Under the pieces are notes generated by a model that did no database searches, had not been told where the DNA came from, and saw only the letters and a list, made by a program, of their open reading frames with translations. A DNA stretch of 64,000 nt from Xylophilus rhododendri (GTDB taxonomy: Bacteria; Pseudomonadota; Gammaproteobacteria; Burkholderiales; Burkholderiaceae_C): assembly GCF_009906855.1 (NCBI RefSeq), contig NZ_CP047650.1:3658001-3722000 (forward strand), in the 5' to 3' direction. Made by a program: the position numbers and the translations under genes. Positions 11,504 through 20,113 of the stretch are shown in pieces; position 1 is the stretch's first letter; each line of letters begins with the position of its first letter.

Positions 11504-12256
11504 TCAGAGGATCTGCGACAAGGCGTGCCGGTCCGGCCGCCAGATCTCGCGGCGCGCCCAGCCGCCATCCTCCAGCGCTGCATAGCGGCGCATCTCCCCA
11601 TTGGCGATCTCCAGGCCGCTGACCTCGGCCTCGCCCAGCTCTTCGAGCTGCATCACCAGCGCCCGCAGGCTGTTGCCATGGCCGACGACGGCCAGCCTGC
11701 GTCCGGGCGACAGGGCCGGGGCGATCACCTCCGGCCAGCACTGCGCGACCCGCCAGGCGGTCTGTTCCAGCGACTCGGCCTCGGGCAGGGTGCCGGCCTG
11801 CGGATGCTCGCTCAGCGTGCTGGCCAGCGGCGCGATCTTCGCCAGTTCCGACAAGGGCAGCGGCGGCGGCACCGCCCGGTAGGAGCGGCGCCAGGTGCGC
11901 ACGGCCTCGGCGCCGAACTCGGCCACCGCGCCCGGCTTGGAGCGGCCGGTGAGGGCGCCGTAATGCCGCTCGTTGAGCCGCCAGTCCAGGGTGCGCGGCA
12001 CGGCCGGCGCCTGCATCGCGTCGAGCAGCACATCGACCGAATCCACGCAGCGCCGCAGCAGCGAACTGAAGACCCGGTCGATCGAGACGCCCTCGCCGCG
12101 CAGCCGATCGCCCAGCTCCCGCATCTGCCCTACGCCCGCCGCGGTCAGCCCCACGTCGGCCCAGCCGGTGAAGCGCTGTTCATGGTTCCAGGCCGACTCG
12201 CCATGGCGGATCAGCAGCAGTTCAGCAGGCGAGAGAGCGGTCGGCATGGCCCGCAT
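11504..12256 (-). CDS. gpmA: 2,3-bisphosphoglycerate-dependent phosphoglycerate mutase family
   Basis: A histidine phosphatase superfamily protein of 250 residues with the dPGM motifs: RHGESAWN (phospho-histidine H18), NERHYGALTG (about 95-104) and VVGHGNSLRALV (second His). It interconverts 3- and 2-phosphoglycerate. The region between the NERHYG and GHGNS motifs is shorter and less conserved than in typical GpmA, so a divergent or second copy is possible. Translation may start at ATG 12256 or at 12247 (MPTALS). It is divergent from the catabolic cluster and convergent with the antitoxin gene. Confidence 0.8.
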   Translation of the reverse strand: MRAMPTALSPAELLLIRHGESAWNHEQRFTGWADVGLTAAGVGQMRELGDRLRGEGVSIDRVFSSLLRRCVDSVDVLLDAMQAPAVPRTLDWRLNERHYGALTGRSKPGAVAEFGAEAVRTWRRSYRAVPPPLPLSELAKIAPLASTLSEHPQAGTLPEAESLEQTAWRVAQCWPEVIAPALSPGRRLAVVGHGNSLRALVMQLEELGEAEVSGLEIANGEMRRYAALEDGGWARREIWRPDRHALSQIL

Positions 12257-12300
12257 TCTGGCCCGGAAAAGGTTTAGGGAAAACTCGTACGACTGAATGA

Positions 12301-12320
12301 TTGTCTGATGGTTATATAAT
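12301..12320 (+). promoter_or_regulatory. Possible promoter of the catabolic cluster
   Basis: A perfect TATAAT lies at 12315-12320 in the AT-rich gap between the divergent gpmA-like gene and the CMD gene, 48 nt before the ATG. No -35 box at the usual distance is convincing, so an activator may be needed. The surrounding AT content is clearly above that of neighbouring coding DNA. Confidence 0.45.
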
Positions 12321-12368
12321 TTTTTCGGTCAGAACGATCCACCAAGTTAAGCAAAGGAGGCCGCCCCG

Positions 12369-12776
12369 ATGGACGACCAGAACCTGTTCGAAAAGGGATT
12401 CGCCAACCGCAAGCAGGTGCTCGGTGCCGCGCATGTGCAGAAATCCTGGGAGGCGGCCGACGACTTCAACCGGCCGATGCAGAAGCTGGTCACCGAGTAC
12501 TGCTGGGGCGCCGTCTGGGGCGACGAGACGCTGGACTTCAAGACCCGCAGCATGCTCAACCTGGCCATGCTCACCGCCATGAGCCAGCACCACGAGCTGT
12601 CGGTGCATGTGAAGGGCGCCCTGACCAATGGCGTCAGCCGCGAGGAGATCCGTGCGGTGCTGATGCAGGCGGCGGTGTACTGCGGCGCGCCCTTCGCGCT
12701 GGCGGCCTTCCGCATCGCCACCGATGCGATCAAGGCCTGGGACGAAGCCCAGGCAGCACAGGGAGCCCAGGCATGA
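12369..12776 (+). CDS. Carboxymuconolactone decarboxylase family protein
   Basis: A 135-residue single-domain CMD protein resembling PcaC (gamma-carboxymuconolactone decarboxylase), with the helical core LNLAMLTAMSQHHELSVHV and AVLMQAAVYCGAPFALAAF, where the HAYCGVP-like block of PcaC stands. There is no CxxC pair, so an AhpD-type peroxidase is unlikely. It is the first gene of the cluster, with a strong AAAGGAGG site. Its presence with a lactonase-like hydrolase further on suggests breakdown of a lactone or cyclic acid, but the substrate is unknown. Confidence 0.85.
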   Translation: MDDQNLFEKGFANRKQVLGAAHVQKSWEAADDFNRPMQKLVTEYCWGAVWGDETLDFKTRSMLNLAMLTAMSQHHELSVHVKGALTNGVSREEIRAVLMQAAVYCGAPFALAAFRIATDAIKAWDEAQAAQGAQA

Positions 12777-13684
12777 ACCAGCAGAAGCTCGGCTTCATCG
12801 GCCTGGGCAATATGGGCGGCCGCATGACACGCCGCCTGGTCGATGCGGGCCTGTCGGTGTCGGGCTACGACCCGGTCGCCGGCCGCGCCGAGGCCGCTGG
12901 TGCGCAGACGGCCGCCAGCATCGCCGCGGTGATGGCCCATGGCGACGTGGTGCTGATGTCCCTGCCCGACAGCAAGGTGGTCGAGGTGGTGGTCGAAGGC
13001 CCGGACGGCGTGCTCGCCCATGTGCGGCCCGGCCAGACGGTGATCGACCTCAGCACCGCCGCCACCAGCTCCACCCAGCGCCTGGCCGCCCGTTTCGCCG
13101 AGGCCGGCGCCTTCTACATCGACGCCGGCATCTCCGGCGGCGCAGCGGCCGCGGAGAAGGGCAAACTCACGCTGATGATGGGCGGCGACGCCGCCGCCAT
13201 CGAAGCCATCCGCTGGGTGCTGGCGCCGATCAGCACCAAGGCCCTGCGCATGGGCGACAGCGGCGCCGGCCACACCACCAAGCTGCTCAACAACTTCCTC
13301 AACGCGATCGCGCTGTCGGCCACGGCCGAGGTGATGGTCGCAGGCAAGAAGGCCGGGCTCGATTTGGCCCAACTGCTGGAGATCCTCAACAGCAGCAGCG
13401 GCGTCAACTTCGCCACGCAGAACCGCTTCCCCTCCATCGTCAAGGGCGACTACCTCGAAGGCGGCCTCAGCAGCAAGCTGATGACCAAGGACGTGGTGCT
13501 CTACATCGATCTGCTGCATGGCCTGGGCGTGAGTTCGCTCAACGCCTCCGGGCCGCTGGCCAGCTTCGGCCTGGCCACCGCGCTGGGCTACGGCGAGCAG
13601 ATCAGCAACCGCGTGGTCGATGCGATCGGCGACGTCTCCGGCCATGTGCGCCTGCATTCCCCATCACCAGGAGATTCGAAATGA
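12773..13684 (+). CDS. NAD(P)-dependent beta-hydroxyacid dehydrogenase (3-hydroxyisobutyrate dehydrogenase family)
   Basis: A 303-residue member of the 3-hydroxyisobutyrate/tartronate semialdehyde reductase family. N-terminal Rossmann motif GLGNMG at 10-15, substrate motif DAGISGGAAAAEKG at 117-130, catalytic K170 with N173 and N174 in HTTKLLNNFLNA, then the all-helical C-terminal domain. It oxidises or reduces a 3-hydroxy acid; the exact substrate is not readable. ATGA overlaps at both ends (with the CMD gene and with the cupin gene) show tight translational coupling in one operon. A second family member lies 10 kb downstream in the same cluster. Confidence 0.88.
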   Translation: MNQQKLGFIGLGNMGGRMTRRLVDAGLSVSGYDPVAGRAEAAGAQTAASIAAVMAHGDVVLMSLPDSKVVEVVVEGPDGVLAHVRPGQTVIDLSTAATSSTQRLAARFAEAGAFYIDAGISGGAAAAEKGKLTLMMGGDAAAIEAIRWVLAPISTKALRMGDSGAGHTTKLLNNFLNAIALSATAEVMVAGKKAGLDLAQLLEILNSSSGVNFATQNRFPSIVKGDYLEGGLSSKLMTKDVVLYIDLLHGLGVSSLNASGPLASFGLATALGYGEQISNRVVDAIGDVSGHVRLHSPSPGDSK

Positions 13685-14067
13685 AAGTATTCCATGGGCG
13701 CTCCGACGGCGCCAAGTCCGAGCAGCGTTCGTCCACCTTCAGCGGCACGGTCTGGGCCGATCCCATCATGCCCAAGCAGGACAACGTGATGATCGGCCAC
13801 GTGTTCTTCACCCCTGGCTCGCGCACCTTCTGGCATACCCACGAGGTCGGCCAGGTGCTGACGGTGACCAGCGGCCGCGGCTGGGTCTGCCTGGAGGGCG
13901 AGCAGCCGCAGGAGATCCGCCAGGGCGACGTGGTGTGGATCCCGGCCGACGAGCGCCACTGGCATGGCGCGGCGGCCGACAGCTTCATGTCGCACATCGC
14001 CACCTCCATCGGCGAGACGCGCTGGGAAGAGGAAGTCCAGCAAGCCGTCTACGCCGCAGCCGGCTGA
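13681..14067 (+). CDS. Cupin domain protein
   Basis: A 128-residue single cupin. Motif 1 is around GSRTFWHTHEVGQVLTV with the metal-binding histidines of HTHEVGQ, and motif 2 around GDVVWIPADERHWHGAA. It resembles small cupins often found beside CMD proteins, which act as isomerases, dioxygenase-like enzymes or lyases on hydroxy acids. Start ATG 13681 has AGGAG upstream and overlaps the preceding stop by 4 nt. Its place in the operon suggests one step in the same degradation route; the reaction is not known. Confidence 0.85.
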   Translation: MKVFHGRSDGAKSEQRSSTFSGTVWADPIMPKQDNVMIGHVFFTPGSRTFWHTHEVGQVLTVTSGRGWVCLEGEQPQEIRQGDVVWIPADERHWHGAAADSFMSHIATSIGETRWEEEVQQAVYAAAG

Positions 14068-14091
14068 AGACCCATCAGGAAGCACCGAGCC

Positions 14092-14418
14092 ATGATCCAC
14101 GAACTCCGCATCTACCACTGCGTGCCCACCCGCCTGCCGGCGCTGCACGAGCGTTTCCGCAACCACACCCTGGGCTTCTGGCAGAAGCACGGCATCCGCC
14201 AGCTGGGTTTCTGGACCACCCTGGTCGGCCCGACCAACCATTCCCTGACCTATCTGCTGGAGTGGAAGGACCTGGCCGAACGCGAGCAGAAGTGGAACGC
14301 CTTCCAGGCGGATGCCGACTGGATCAAGGCCCGCGCCGCTTCCGAGGCCAGCCAGCCCATCGTCGAACGCATCGAGAACCAGATCCTGGTGCCGACCGAC
14401 TACTCGGCCCTGAAGTAG
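14092..14418 (+). CDS. NIPSNAP family protein
   Basis: A 108-residue ferredoxin-like alpha/beta-barrel (ABM superfamily) protein. It starts MIHELRIYHC and contains the family block LTYLLEWKDLAEREQKWNAF. NIPSNAP proteins in bacterial catabolic operons are common, but their biochemical role is undefined; they may be small-molecule binding or monooxygenase-like. It lies 24 nt after the cupin gene. Confidence 0.85.
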   Translation: MIHELRIYHCVPTRLPALHERFRNHTLGFWQKHGIRQLGFWTTLVGPTNHSLTYLLEWKDLAEREQKWNAFQADADWIKARAASEASQPIVERIENQILVPTDYSALK

Positions 14419-14476
14419 TCCGGGCCATCCACGGCCCGGGCAGCGCGACAAAAAGAAAACGAAGGAGACACAAGCC

Positions 14477-15226
14477 ATGGGACAACTCACCGGCAAGACC
14501 GCCGTGGTGACCGGCGCGGGCGGCGGCATCGGCCGCGCCATCGCCGATGCCTTCGCGGCCGAAGGCTGCACCGTCGCGCTGCTCGACAACAACGCCGAGC
14601 TGCTGCGCCAGCCCAGCGCGGCGCTGCCGGCCTCCGGCGGCCACGCCTATGTCTGCGACGTCTCCAAACGCCTGCAGGTGAAGGAAGCCGTGGACGACTT
14701 CGTCGCCAAGACCGGCGGCCTGGACATCGTCGTCAACAACGCGGTGTACTTCAGCTACAGCCCGCTGGCGGTGATGGACGAGGACATCATCGACCGCATG
14801 ATCGACGTGGGCCTGAAGGGCACCTTCTGGAGCCTGCAGGCCACCACGCCGCACCTGGCGGCGCGGGGCGGCGGCTGCGTGATCAACCTGTCTTCTGTGG
14901 CGGTGTCCTTCGCCATCAAGCATGCGGCGGTCTACAGCAGCATCAAGGGCGCGATCGACTGCCTGACCCGGCAGCAGGCGGTGGAACTGGGGCCGCAGGG
15001 CATCCGGGTCAACGCCCTGGCGCCGGGGCCCGTCTCCACGCCGGGCGCGCGTTCGGTCATCACCGACGAGGGCTGGCAGTCGCGCAAGTCGCGCACGCCG
15101 CTGGGTCGGCTGGCCTCGCCGGAGGAGATCGGCGCCAGCGCGCTCTTCCTGGTGTCGGAGGCCGCCGCCAGCATCACCGGCGTGACGCTGAAGATCGACG
15201 GCGGCATCACGGTCACCGGCCCCTGA
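14477..15226 (+). CDS. Short-chain dehydrogenase/reductase (SDR)
   Basis: A 249-residue classical SDR. NAD(P) motif TGAGGGIG at 12-19, NNAV at 87-90 in place of the usual NNAG, catalytic S140, Y153 and K157 (YSSIK), and a C-terminal GVTLKIDGGITVTGP tail. An acidic residue after beta-2 (LLDNN) suggests a preference for NAD. It probably oxidises a secondary alcohol of the pathway intermediate. It has a good ribosome binding site (GAAGGAGA). Confidence 0.9.
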   Translation: MGQLTGKTAVVTGAGGGIGRAIADAFAAEGCTVALLDNNAELLRQPSAALPASGGHAYVCDVSKRLQVKEAVDDFVAKTGGLDIVVNNAVYFSYSPLAVMDEDIIDRMIDVGLKGTFWSLQATTPHLAARGGGCVINLSSVAVSFAIKHAAVYSSIKGAIDCLTRQQAVELGPQGIRVNALAPGPVSTPGARSVITDEGWQSRKSRTPLGRLASPEEIGASALFLVSEAAASITGVTLKIDGGITVTGP

Positions 15227-15236
15227 GGCCGCCGCC

Positions 15237-16640
15237 ATGCAGCCCCCATCCATGGACAGGCCCGGCCTGGGCGCGGGCCTCGTCGCGCGCGCCTTCGACC
15301 TTCCGGACTTCGCGCCGGAGGTGATGGCCAAGGCGCGGCGCTGCCTGCTCGACTATCTCTCCTGCGCCTTCGAAGCCGCCGACCGGCCCTGGAGCCGGCA
15401 GGCGGCGGCGCTGGCCCGGCGGCAGCCGCAGGGCGCGGGCATCGTGGGCCGAAGCGGTGCCTATGGCGCCGGCGATGCGGCCTTCGCCAATGCCGTGGCC
15501 GGCCATGGGCTGGTGCGCGAGGACATGCACCCGGCCAGCATCGCCCACCTGGGCGTGGTGGTGTGGCCCGCGCTGCTGGCGCTGGCCGAGACCGCTCCCC
15601 GGCCGGTCTCCGGCCGCGATCTGCTGCTGGCCGCCATCGTCGGCTACGAGACCGGCGCGCAGCTCGGCAAGGCGGTGATGACACCCGAGCTGGCGCGGCT
15701 GTTCCGCCCGACCGGCCTGGTCGGCCCTTATGCCGCCGCGCTGGCCAGTGCACGCCTGCTGGGGCTGACGCAGGCCCAGGCGCTGTCCGCTTTCGCCCTG
15801 GCCGGCAACTGCAGCGGTGGCCTCAACGAATGGCCGCGCCATGGCGGCAGCGAGATGTATTTCCACCCCGGCTTCGCGGTGCGCAATGCCATCGCCTGCA
15901 TCGAGTTGGCCGCTGCCGGCGCCACGGCCTCGCCCACCATCCTCGAAGGCCCGGCTGGGTTCTTCGCCGCCTACGGCCGGGGTGCGAGCCCGGTGCCGGA
16001 CAGCGGGCTGGCGCTGTTCGGCGAGGGCGGGCCGCAGATCCTGTCGGTGTTCCACAAGGCGGCGCCGGCCTGCAACTTCGCGCAGTCGCCCTGCCAGGCG
16101 GCGCTGGCCGTGGCTGGACGTCTGCAGGGCGGCTCGCGCCGCATCGCCGCCATCCGCATCGCCACCACGGCCGCGGCCCTGGCCTATCCGGGCTGCGATG
16201 CGCGCGGGCCCTTCGACAACCAGCTGCAGGCCAAGATGAGCATCTTCTTCGGCGTGGCCGCCACGCTGGCGCGCCAGGCCCTGGACGAGTCCGGCTTCGA
16301 CCGCCTGGACGACCCCGAGATCACCCGCCTCATCGCCGCGACCACGCTGGTGGCCGACCCCGGCTTCACGGCGGCCTTCCCGGCCCGCCAGGGTGCCCGG
16401 GTGACGGTGGTGCTGGACGACGGCCAGGAGCTGTCGGCCTCGCTCGACGACGTCCAGCCGGCCGACGACGCCCTGATCCGCCAGCGCCTGCGTGCAGCCG
16501 CCACCCGGGCGCTCGGCGAACCGGCCGCCATCGCCATCGAGGCCGCAGTAGACGGCCTGGAACACGAGCCGGACTCCGGCAGCATCGGCCGCCTCTGCGC
16601 CGCCACCCACGATACCCAGGAGAACCCCGCCCATGCCTGA
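15237..16640 (+). CDS. MmgE/PrpD family protein
   Basis: A 467-residue member of the MmgE/PrpD (2-methylcitrate dehydratase-like) family: helical N-terminal domain with LLDYLSCAFEAADRP, the conserved GHGLVREDMHPASIAHLG segment near 95, FKPTGLVGP-like RPTGLVGPYAAAL near 160, and a smaller C-terminal domain. Family members include 2-methylcitrate dehydratase, cis-aconitate decarboxylase and many uncharacterised proteins, so dehydration of a hydroxy-acid intermediate is likely but unproven. It ends 8 nt inside the next gene, the ABC permease. Confidence 0.85.
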   Translation: MQPPSMDRPGLGAGLVARAFDLPDFAPEVMAKARRCLLDYLSCAFEAADRPWSRQAAALARRQPQGAGIVGRSGAYGAGDAAFANAVAGHGLVREDMHPASIAHLGVVVWPALLALAETAPRPVSGRDLLLAAIVGYETGAQLGKAVMTPELARLFRPTGLVGPYAAALASARLLGLTQAQALSAFALAGNCSGGLNEWPRHGGSEMYFHPGFAVRNAIACIELAAAGATASPTILEGPAGFFAAYGRGASPVPDSGLALFGEGGPQILSVFHKAAPACNFAQSPCQAALAVAGRLQGGSRRIAAIRIATTAAALAYPGCDARGPFDNQLQAKMSIFFGVAATLARQALDESGFDRLDDPEITRLIAATTLVADPGFTAAFPARQGARVTVVLDDGQELSASLDDVQPADDALIRQRLRAAATRALGEPAAIAIEAAVDGLEHEPDSGSIGRLCAATHDTQENPAHA

Positions 16641-17592
16641 CTTCCAGTTCATGGTGGAGGCCTTCCTGCAGGCCCTCGTGGCCGGCCTGCTGGTCGGCGC
16701 GCTCTACGGCCTGATGTGCGTCGGGCTGGCGATCATCTTCGGGATCATGCGGGTCATCAATTTCGCCCAGGGCGATTTCATGATGCTGGGCATGTACGTC
16801 ACCTACTACCTCTTCGTGCTGGTCGGCATGCAGGGGGCGATGGGCACGGTGGGGCCGTACATCGCCATCGTGCTGGCCGCGCCCATCATGTTCGCGGTCG
16901 GCTGGCTGGTGCACTACTTCCTGATCAGCCGGGTGACCGGCAAACGCACCGCCACGCTCGACGGCGGCGGCCACTACGCCCAGCTCATCCTCACGCTGGG
17001 CATCGCCCTGGTGCTGCAGAACGGGGCCATGATGATCTTCGGCCCGCAGCTGCAGTCGGTGCGCACGCCGCTGTCGAGCAGCGCCTGGGAGATCGGGCCG
17101 CTGTGGGGCGATGCGGTCAGCATCTTCATCAACAAGGGGCGCGGCGTGGCCACGCTGATCTCGGTGGTGGTGATCCTGCTGCTGGCGGCCCTGATCCAGC
17201 GCACGCGGCTGGGCAAGGCGCTGCGCGCGGCGGCCGACAACCCGGTGGCCTCCACCTACATGGGCATCGACGTCAACAGCGCCTACCGCATCGCCTTTGC
17301 GCTGGGCACCTGCGTGACGGCGGTGGCCGGCGGCCTGCTGTCGACCAACTACCCCTTCCATCCCTTTACCGGCCTGGAGTTCGTCATCATCATGTACGCG
17401 GGAGTGGTGCTGGGCGGCATCGGCAGCATCCTCGGCGCCTTCTGGGGCGGCATGATCATCGGCCTGGTGCAGCAGCTCTCCAGCCTGGTGCTGCCCACGC
17501 AGCTGCAGAACGCGGCGATCTTCGTGTTCTTCCTGCTGATCGTGACCCTGCGTCCGCAAGGCCTGTTCGGCCGCGTCTCGGAGAGGACCTGA
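16633..17592 (+). CDS. livH: Branched-chain amino acid-type ABC transporter permease, LivH
   Basis: A 319-residue integral membrane permease with the LivH hallmark GLMCVGLAIIFGIMRVINFAQGDFMMLG near residues 27-55 and about eight hydrophobic segments. It forms the importer with the LivM-LivG fusion, LivF and the periplasmic binding protein downstream. Because the genes sit inside a degradation operon, the cargo is more likely the pathway substrate (an aromatic or small carboxylic acid) than leucine. It starts 8 nt before the preceding stop. Confidence 0.92.
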   Translation: MPDFQFMVEAFLQALVAGLLVGALYGLMCVGLAIIFGIMRVINFAQGDFMMLGMYVTYYLFVLVGMQGAMGTVGPYIAIVLAAPIMFAVGWLVHYFLISRVTGKRTATLDGGGHYAQLILTLGIALVLQNGAMMIFGPQLQSVRTPLSSSAWEIGPLWGDAVSIFINKGRGVATLISVVVILLLAALIQRTRLGKALRAAADNPVASTYMGIDVNSAYRIAFALGTCVTAVAGGLLSTNYPFHPFTGLEFVIIMYAGVVLGGIGSILGAFWGGMIIGLVQQLSSLVLPTQLQNAAIFVFFLLIVTLRPQGLFGRVSERT

Positions 17593-17595
17593 GCC

Positions 17596-19356
17596 ATGAA
17601 GCGCCTGTCTTCTCCCGTGGTGGCCGTGATCCTGGCCGCGCTCTACCTGCTGGCCGCGATGCAGGTCAGCAATACCTACTACCAGCTGATCTTCACGCTG
17701 GTGCCGGTGTGGGCCTGCTTCGGCCTGTCCTGGAACATGCTGAGCGGCTATACCGGCCTGGTGTCCTTCGGCCACGCCGCCTTCTTCGGGCTGGGCGCCT
17801 ATGCCACGGTGCATGCGCAGATCCACTGGGGCATCTCGCCGTGGATCATGATCCCGGTGTCGGGCCTGCTCGGCGCGCTGGCCGGGCTGCTGGTGGGCTG
17901 GCCCACCTTCCGGCTGCGCGGGCATTACTTCGCGCTGTCGATGCTGGCCTATCCGCTGGCGCTGCTCTACGTGGCCGAATGGCTGGGCTGGCAGGAAGTG
18001 ACCTTCCCGATGAAGCATGCCGATGCCGCCTGGTACATGCAGTTCTCCGATGCGCGGGCCTATACCGCGATCGCCACCGGGCTGATGCTGCTGTGCATCT
18101 TCATCTCGGCCTGGGTGGAACGCACCCGCTTCGGCCGGGCGCTGATCGCCATCAAGCAGAACGAGGCGGCGGCGGAAGCGGCGGGCATCGATACGCTGCG
18201 CTGGAAACTCAAGGCCATCGCGCTCAGCGGCGCCATGGCCGGCGCCATCGGCGGCTTCTATGCGGTGGTGCTGCTGGTGGTCACGCCGCAGTCGGTGTTC
18301 GGCATGCTGGTTTCGGCGCAGGCGCTCACCGTGTCGATGTTCGGCGGGGTGGGCACGCTGTGGGGGCCGGTGATCGGCGCGGCGGTTCTTACGCCCCTGG
18401 GCGAGCTGCTGCATGCGCGGCTGGGCGGGGCCTATCCGGGCATCCAGGGGGTGATCCTGGGTGTGGCCATCATCGCGGTGATCCTGCTGGCGCCGGAGGG
18501 GCTGTATTGGAAGGTGCGGGACTGGTGGCGCGGGCGCCATGCCGAAGCCGAGCCGGCCCTCGACGCCTCGGACGTGGCCACCCCCGCCGCCGACGTGCCG
18601 GCGCGGCGTGCGCCGCCCCAGGGCGAGGTCATCCTCGACGTGCGCAACATCGGCAAGACCTTCGGCGGCCTGCGTGCGGTGCACGACGTGAGTTTCCAGG
18701 TCCGGCGCGGCATGATCCTGGGCATCATCGGCCCCAACGGCGCGGGCAAGACGACGCTGTTCAACCTGCTCAACGGCTTCATCGCGCCCAACGGCGGCCA
18801 GGTGCTGCTCAAGGGCGTGGACATGGCCGGCCGAAAGCCCCATGTGCTGTGCGCGGCCGGCGTGGGCCGCACCTTCCAGGTGATGCGGCCCTTCATGCGG
18901 CTGTCGGTGGCCGAGAACGTCAAGGTGGGCGCCTATGTGCGCGCCACGTCGGAGCGCCATGCCCAGGAGCTGGCCGACGCGGCCGTCGCCCGGCTCGGCC
19001 TGGCGGCGCATGCCGGGCGCATCGCCTCCTCGCTCAGCACCCGCGAGCTGCGGCTGATGGAACTGGCGCGTGCGGTGGCCGGCCAGCCCGAGATCCTGCT
19101 GCTCGACGAGACCCTGGCGGGCCTGGGCCTGGACGAATCCGAGACGGTGGTCGCCGCCATCCGCTCGCTGGCCGCCGAAGGCATGACCATCGTCATCATC
19201 GAGCACACCATGAAACTCATGGTGCAGCTGGTCGACGAGTTCGTGGTGCTCGACCACGGCGAGGTGCTGGTCGTCGGCGACCCGCAGGCCATCACGCAGG
19301 ACAAGCGGGTGGTGGAAGCCTATCTCGGCAAGAAGTGGAGCGCGAAAAATGCTTGA
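17596..19356 (+). CDS. ABC transporter fused permease/ATPase (LivM-LivG fusion)
   Basis: A 586-residue fusion. Residues about 1-310 are a LivM-type permease (SWNMLSGYTGLVSFGHAAFFGLGAYA near 48-73). An Ala/Pro linker (about 315-345) leads to a LivG-type ATPase (346-586). Walker A is GPNGAGKTT, Walker B is ILLLDETLAGL, and the switch His lies in IIEHTMKLM. The signature loop reads SLSTRELRLMELARA instead of LSGGQ or LPYGQ, so it is degenerate. The fusion is a known variant of these importers. It starts 3 nt after livH and overlaps livF by 8 nt. Confidence 0.92.
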   Translation: MKRLSSPVVAVILAALYLLAAMQVSNTYYQLIFTLVPVWACFGLSWNMLSGYTGLVSFGHAAFFGLGAYATVHAQIHWGISPWIMIPVSGLLGALAGLLVGWPTFRLRGHYFALSMLAYPLALLYVAEWLGWQEVTFPMKHADAAWYMQFSDARAYTAIATGLMLLCIFISAWVERTRFGRALIAIKQNEAAAEAAGIDTLRWKLKAIALSGAMAGAIGGFYAVVLLVVTPQSVFGMLVSAQALTVSMFGGVGTLWGPVIGAAVLTPLGELLHARLGGAYPGIQGVILGVAIIAVILLAPEGLYWKVRDWWRGRHAEAEPALDASDVATPAADVPARRAPPQGEVILDVRNIGKTFGGLRAVHDVSFQVRRGMILGIIGPNGAGKTTLFNLLNGFIAPNGGQVLLKGVDMAGRKPHVLCAAGVGRTFQVMRPFMRLSVAENVKVGAYVRATSERHAQELADAAVARLGLAAHAGRIASSLSTRELRLMELARAVAGQPEILLLDETLAGLGLDESETVVAAIRSLAAEGMTIVIIEHTMKLMVQLVDEFVVLDHGEVLVVGDPQAITQDKRVVEAYLGKKWSAKNA

Positions 19357-20056
19357 GATCGAAGGCCTGGTCGCCGGCTATGGCGCCGTGCCGGTGCTGC
19401 ACGGCCTGTCGCTGAAGGTGCTGGAGGGGCAGTTCGTGTCGGTCGTCGGCCCCAACGGCGCGGGCAAGAGCACGCTGTTCAAGACCATCTCCGGCACCCT
19501 CGGCGCCAGTGCCGGTTCGCTGCGTTTCGAAGGCCGCGACCTGCTCACGGTGCCGGCGCACCAGAGGCCGCACCTGGGCATCGCCCATGTGCCGGAGGCG
19601 CGCCAGGTGTTCGCCTCGATGACCGTGCTGGAGAACCTGGAACTCGGCGCCTACACCGAGGCCGGAAAGCGCGACTGGAACCGCAACCTGAGCCGCATCT
19701 ACGAGTGGTTCCCGGTGCTGGCCCAGCGCTCGCGCCAGCTGGCCGGCACCTTGTCGGGCGGCGAGCAGCAGATGGTGGCCATCGGCCGCGGGCTGGCTTC
19801 GTCGCCCAAGCTGCTGATGCTGGACGAGCCCTCCATGGGCCTGTCGCCGGCCATCGCCGATTTCATCTTCGAGCGGCTGATGGAAATCCGCCGCGACGCC
19901 AGGCTCACCATCCTGCTGGTCGAGCAGCGTGTGGCCGAGGCCCTGCAGTCGGCCGACTACGGCTATGTGCTGGAGACCGGCCGGGTGGTGCTCGAAGGCG
20001 GCAGGCAGGCGCTGGAGGCGGACGACCGGGTGCGCCGCGCGTACCTGGGCATGTAG
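19349..20056 (+). CDS. livF: ABC transporter ATP-binding protein, LivF
   Basis: A 235-residue ATPase with all motifs intact: Walker A GPNGAGKST (about 35), Q-loop and VPEARQVFASMTVLENLELG (LivF-type), signature LSGGEQQM, Walker B LLMLDEPSMGL, switch H replaced by Q in LLVEQRVAEAL, as is usual for LivF. It pairs with the ATPase domain of the LivM-LivG fusion. The intact signature here may compensate for the degenerate one in its partner. Confidence 0.93.
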   Translation: MLEIEGLVAGYGAVPVLHGLSLKVLEGQFVSVVGPNGAGKSTLFKTISGTLGASAGSLRFEGRDLLTVPAHQRPHLGIAHVPEARQVFASMTVLENLELGAYTEAGKRDWNRNLSRIYEWFPVLAQRSRQLAGTLSGGEQQMVAIGRGLASSPKLLMLDEPSMGLSPAIADFIFERLMEIRRDARLTILLVEQRVAEALQSADYGYVLETGRVVLEGGRQALEADDRVRRAYLGM

Positions 20057-20113
20057 GTGGGTCCGCCGGTCGGCGGGCCACGGTGGCTAGGCATCACGAA
20101 GGAGACAGACATC

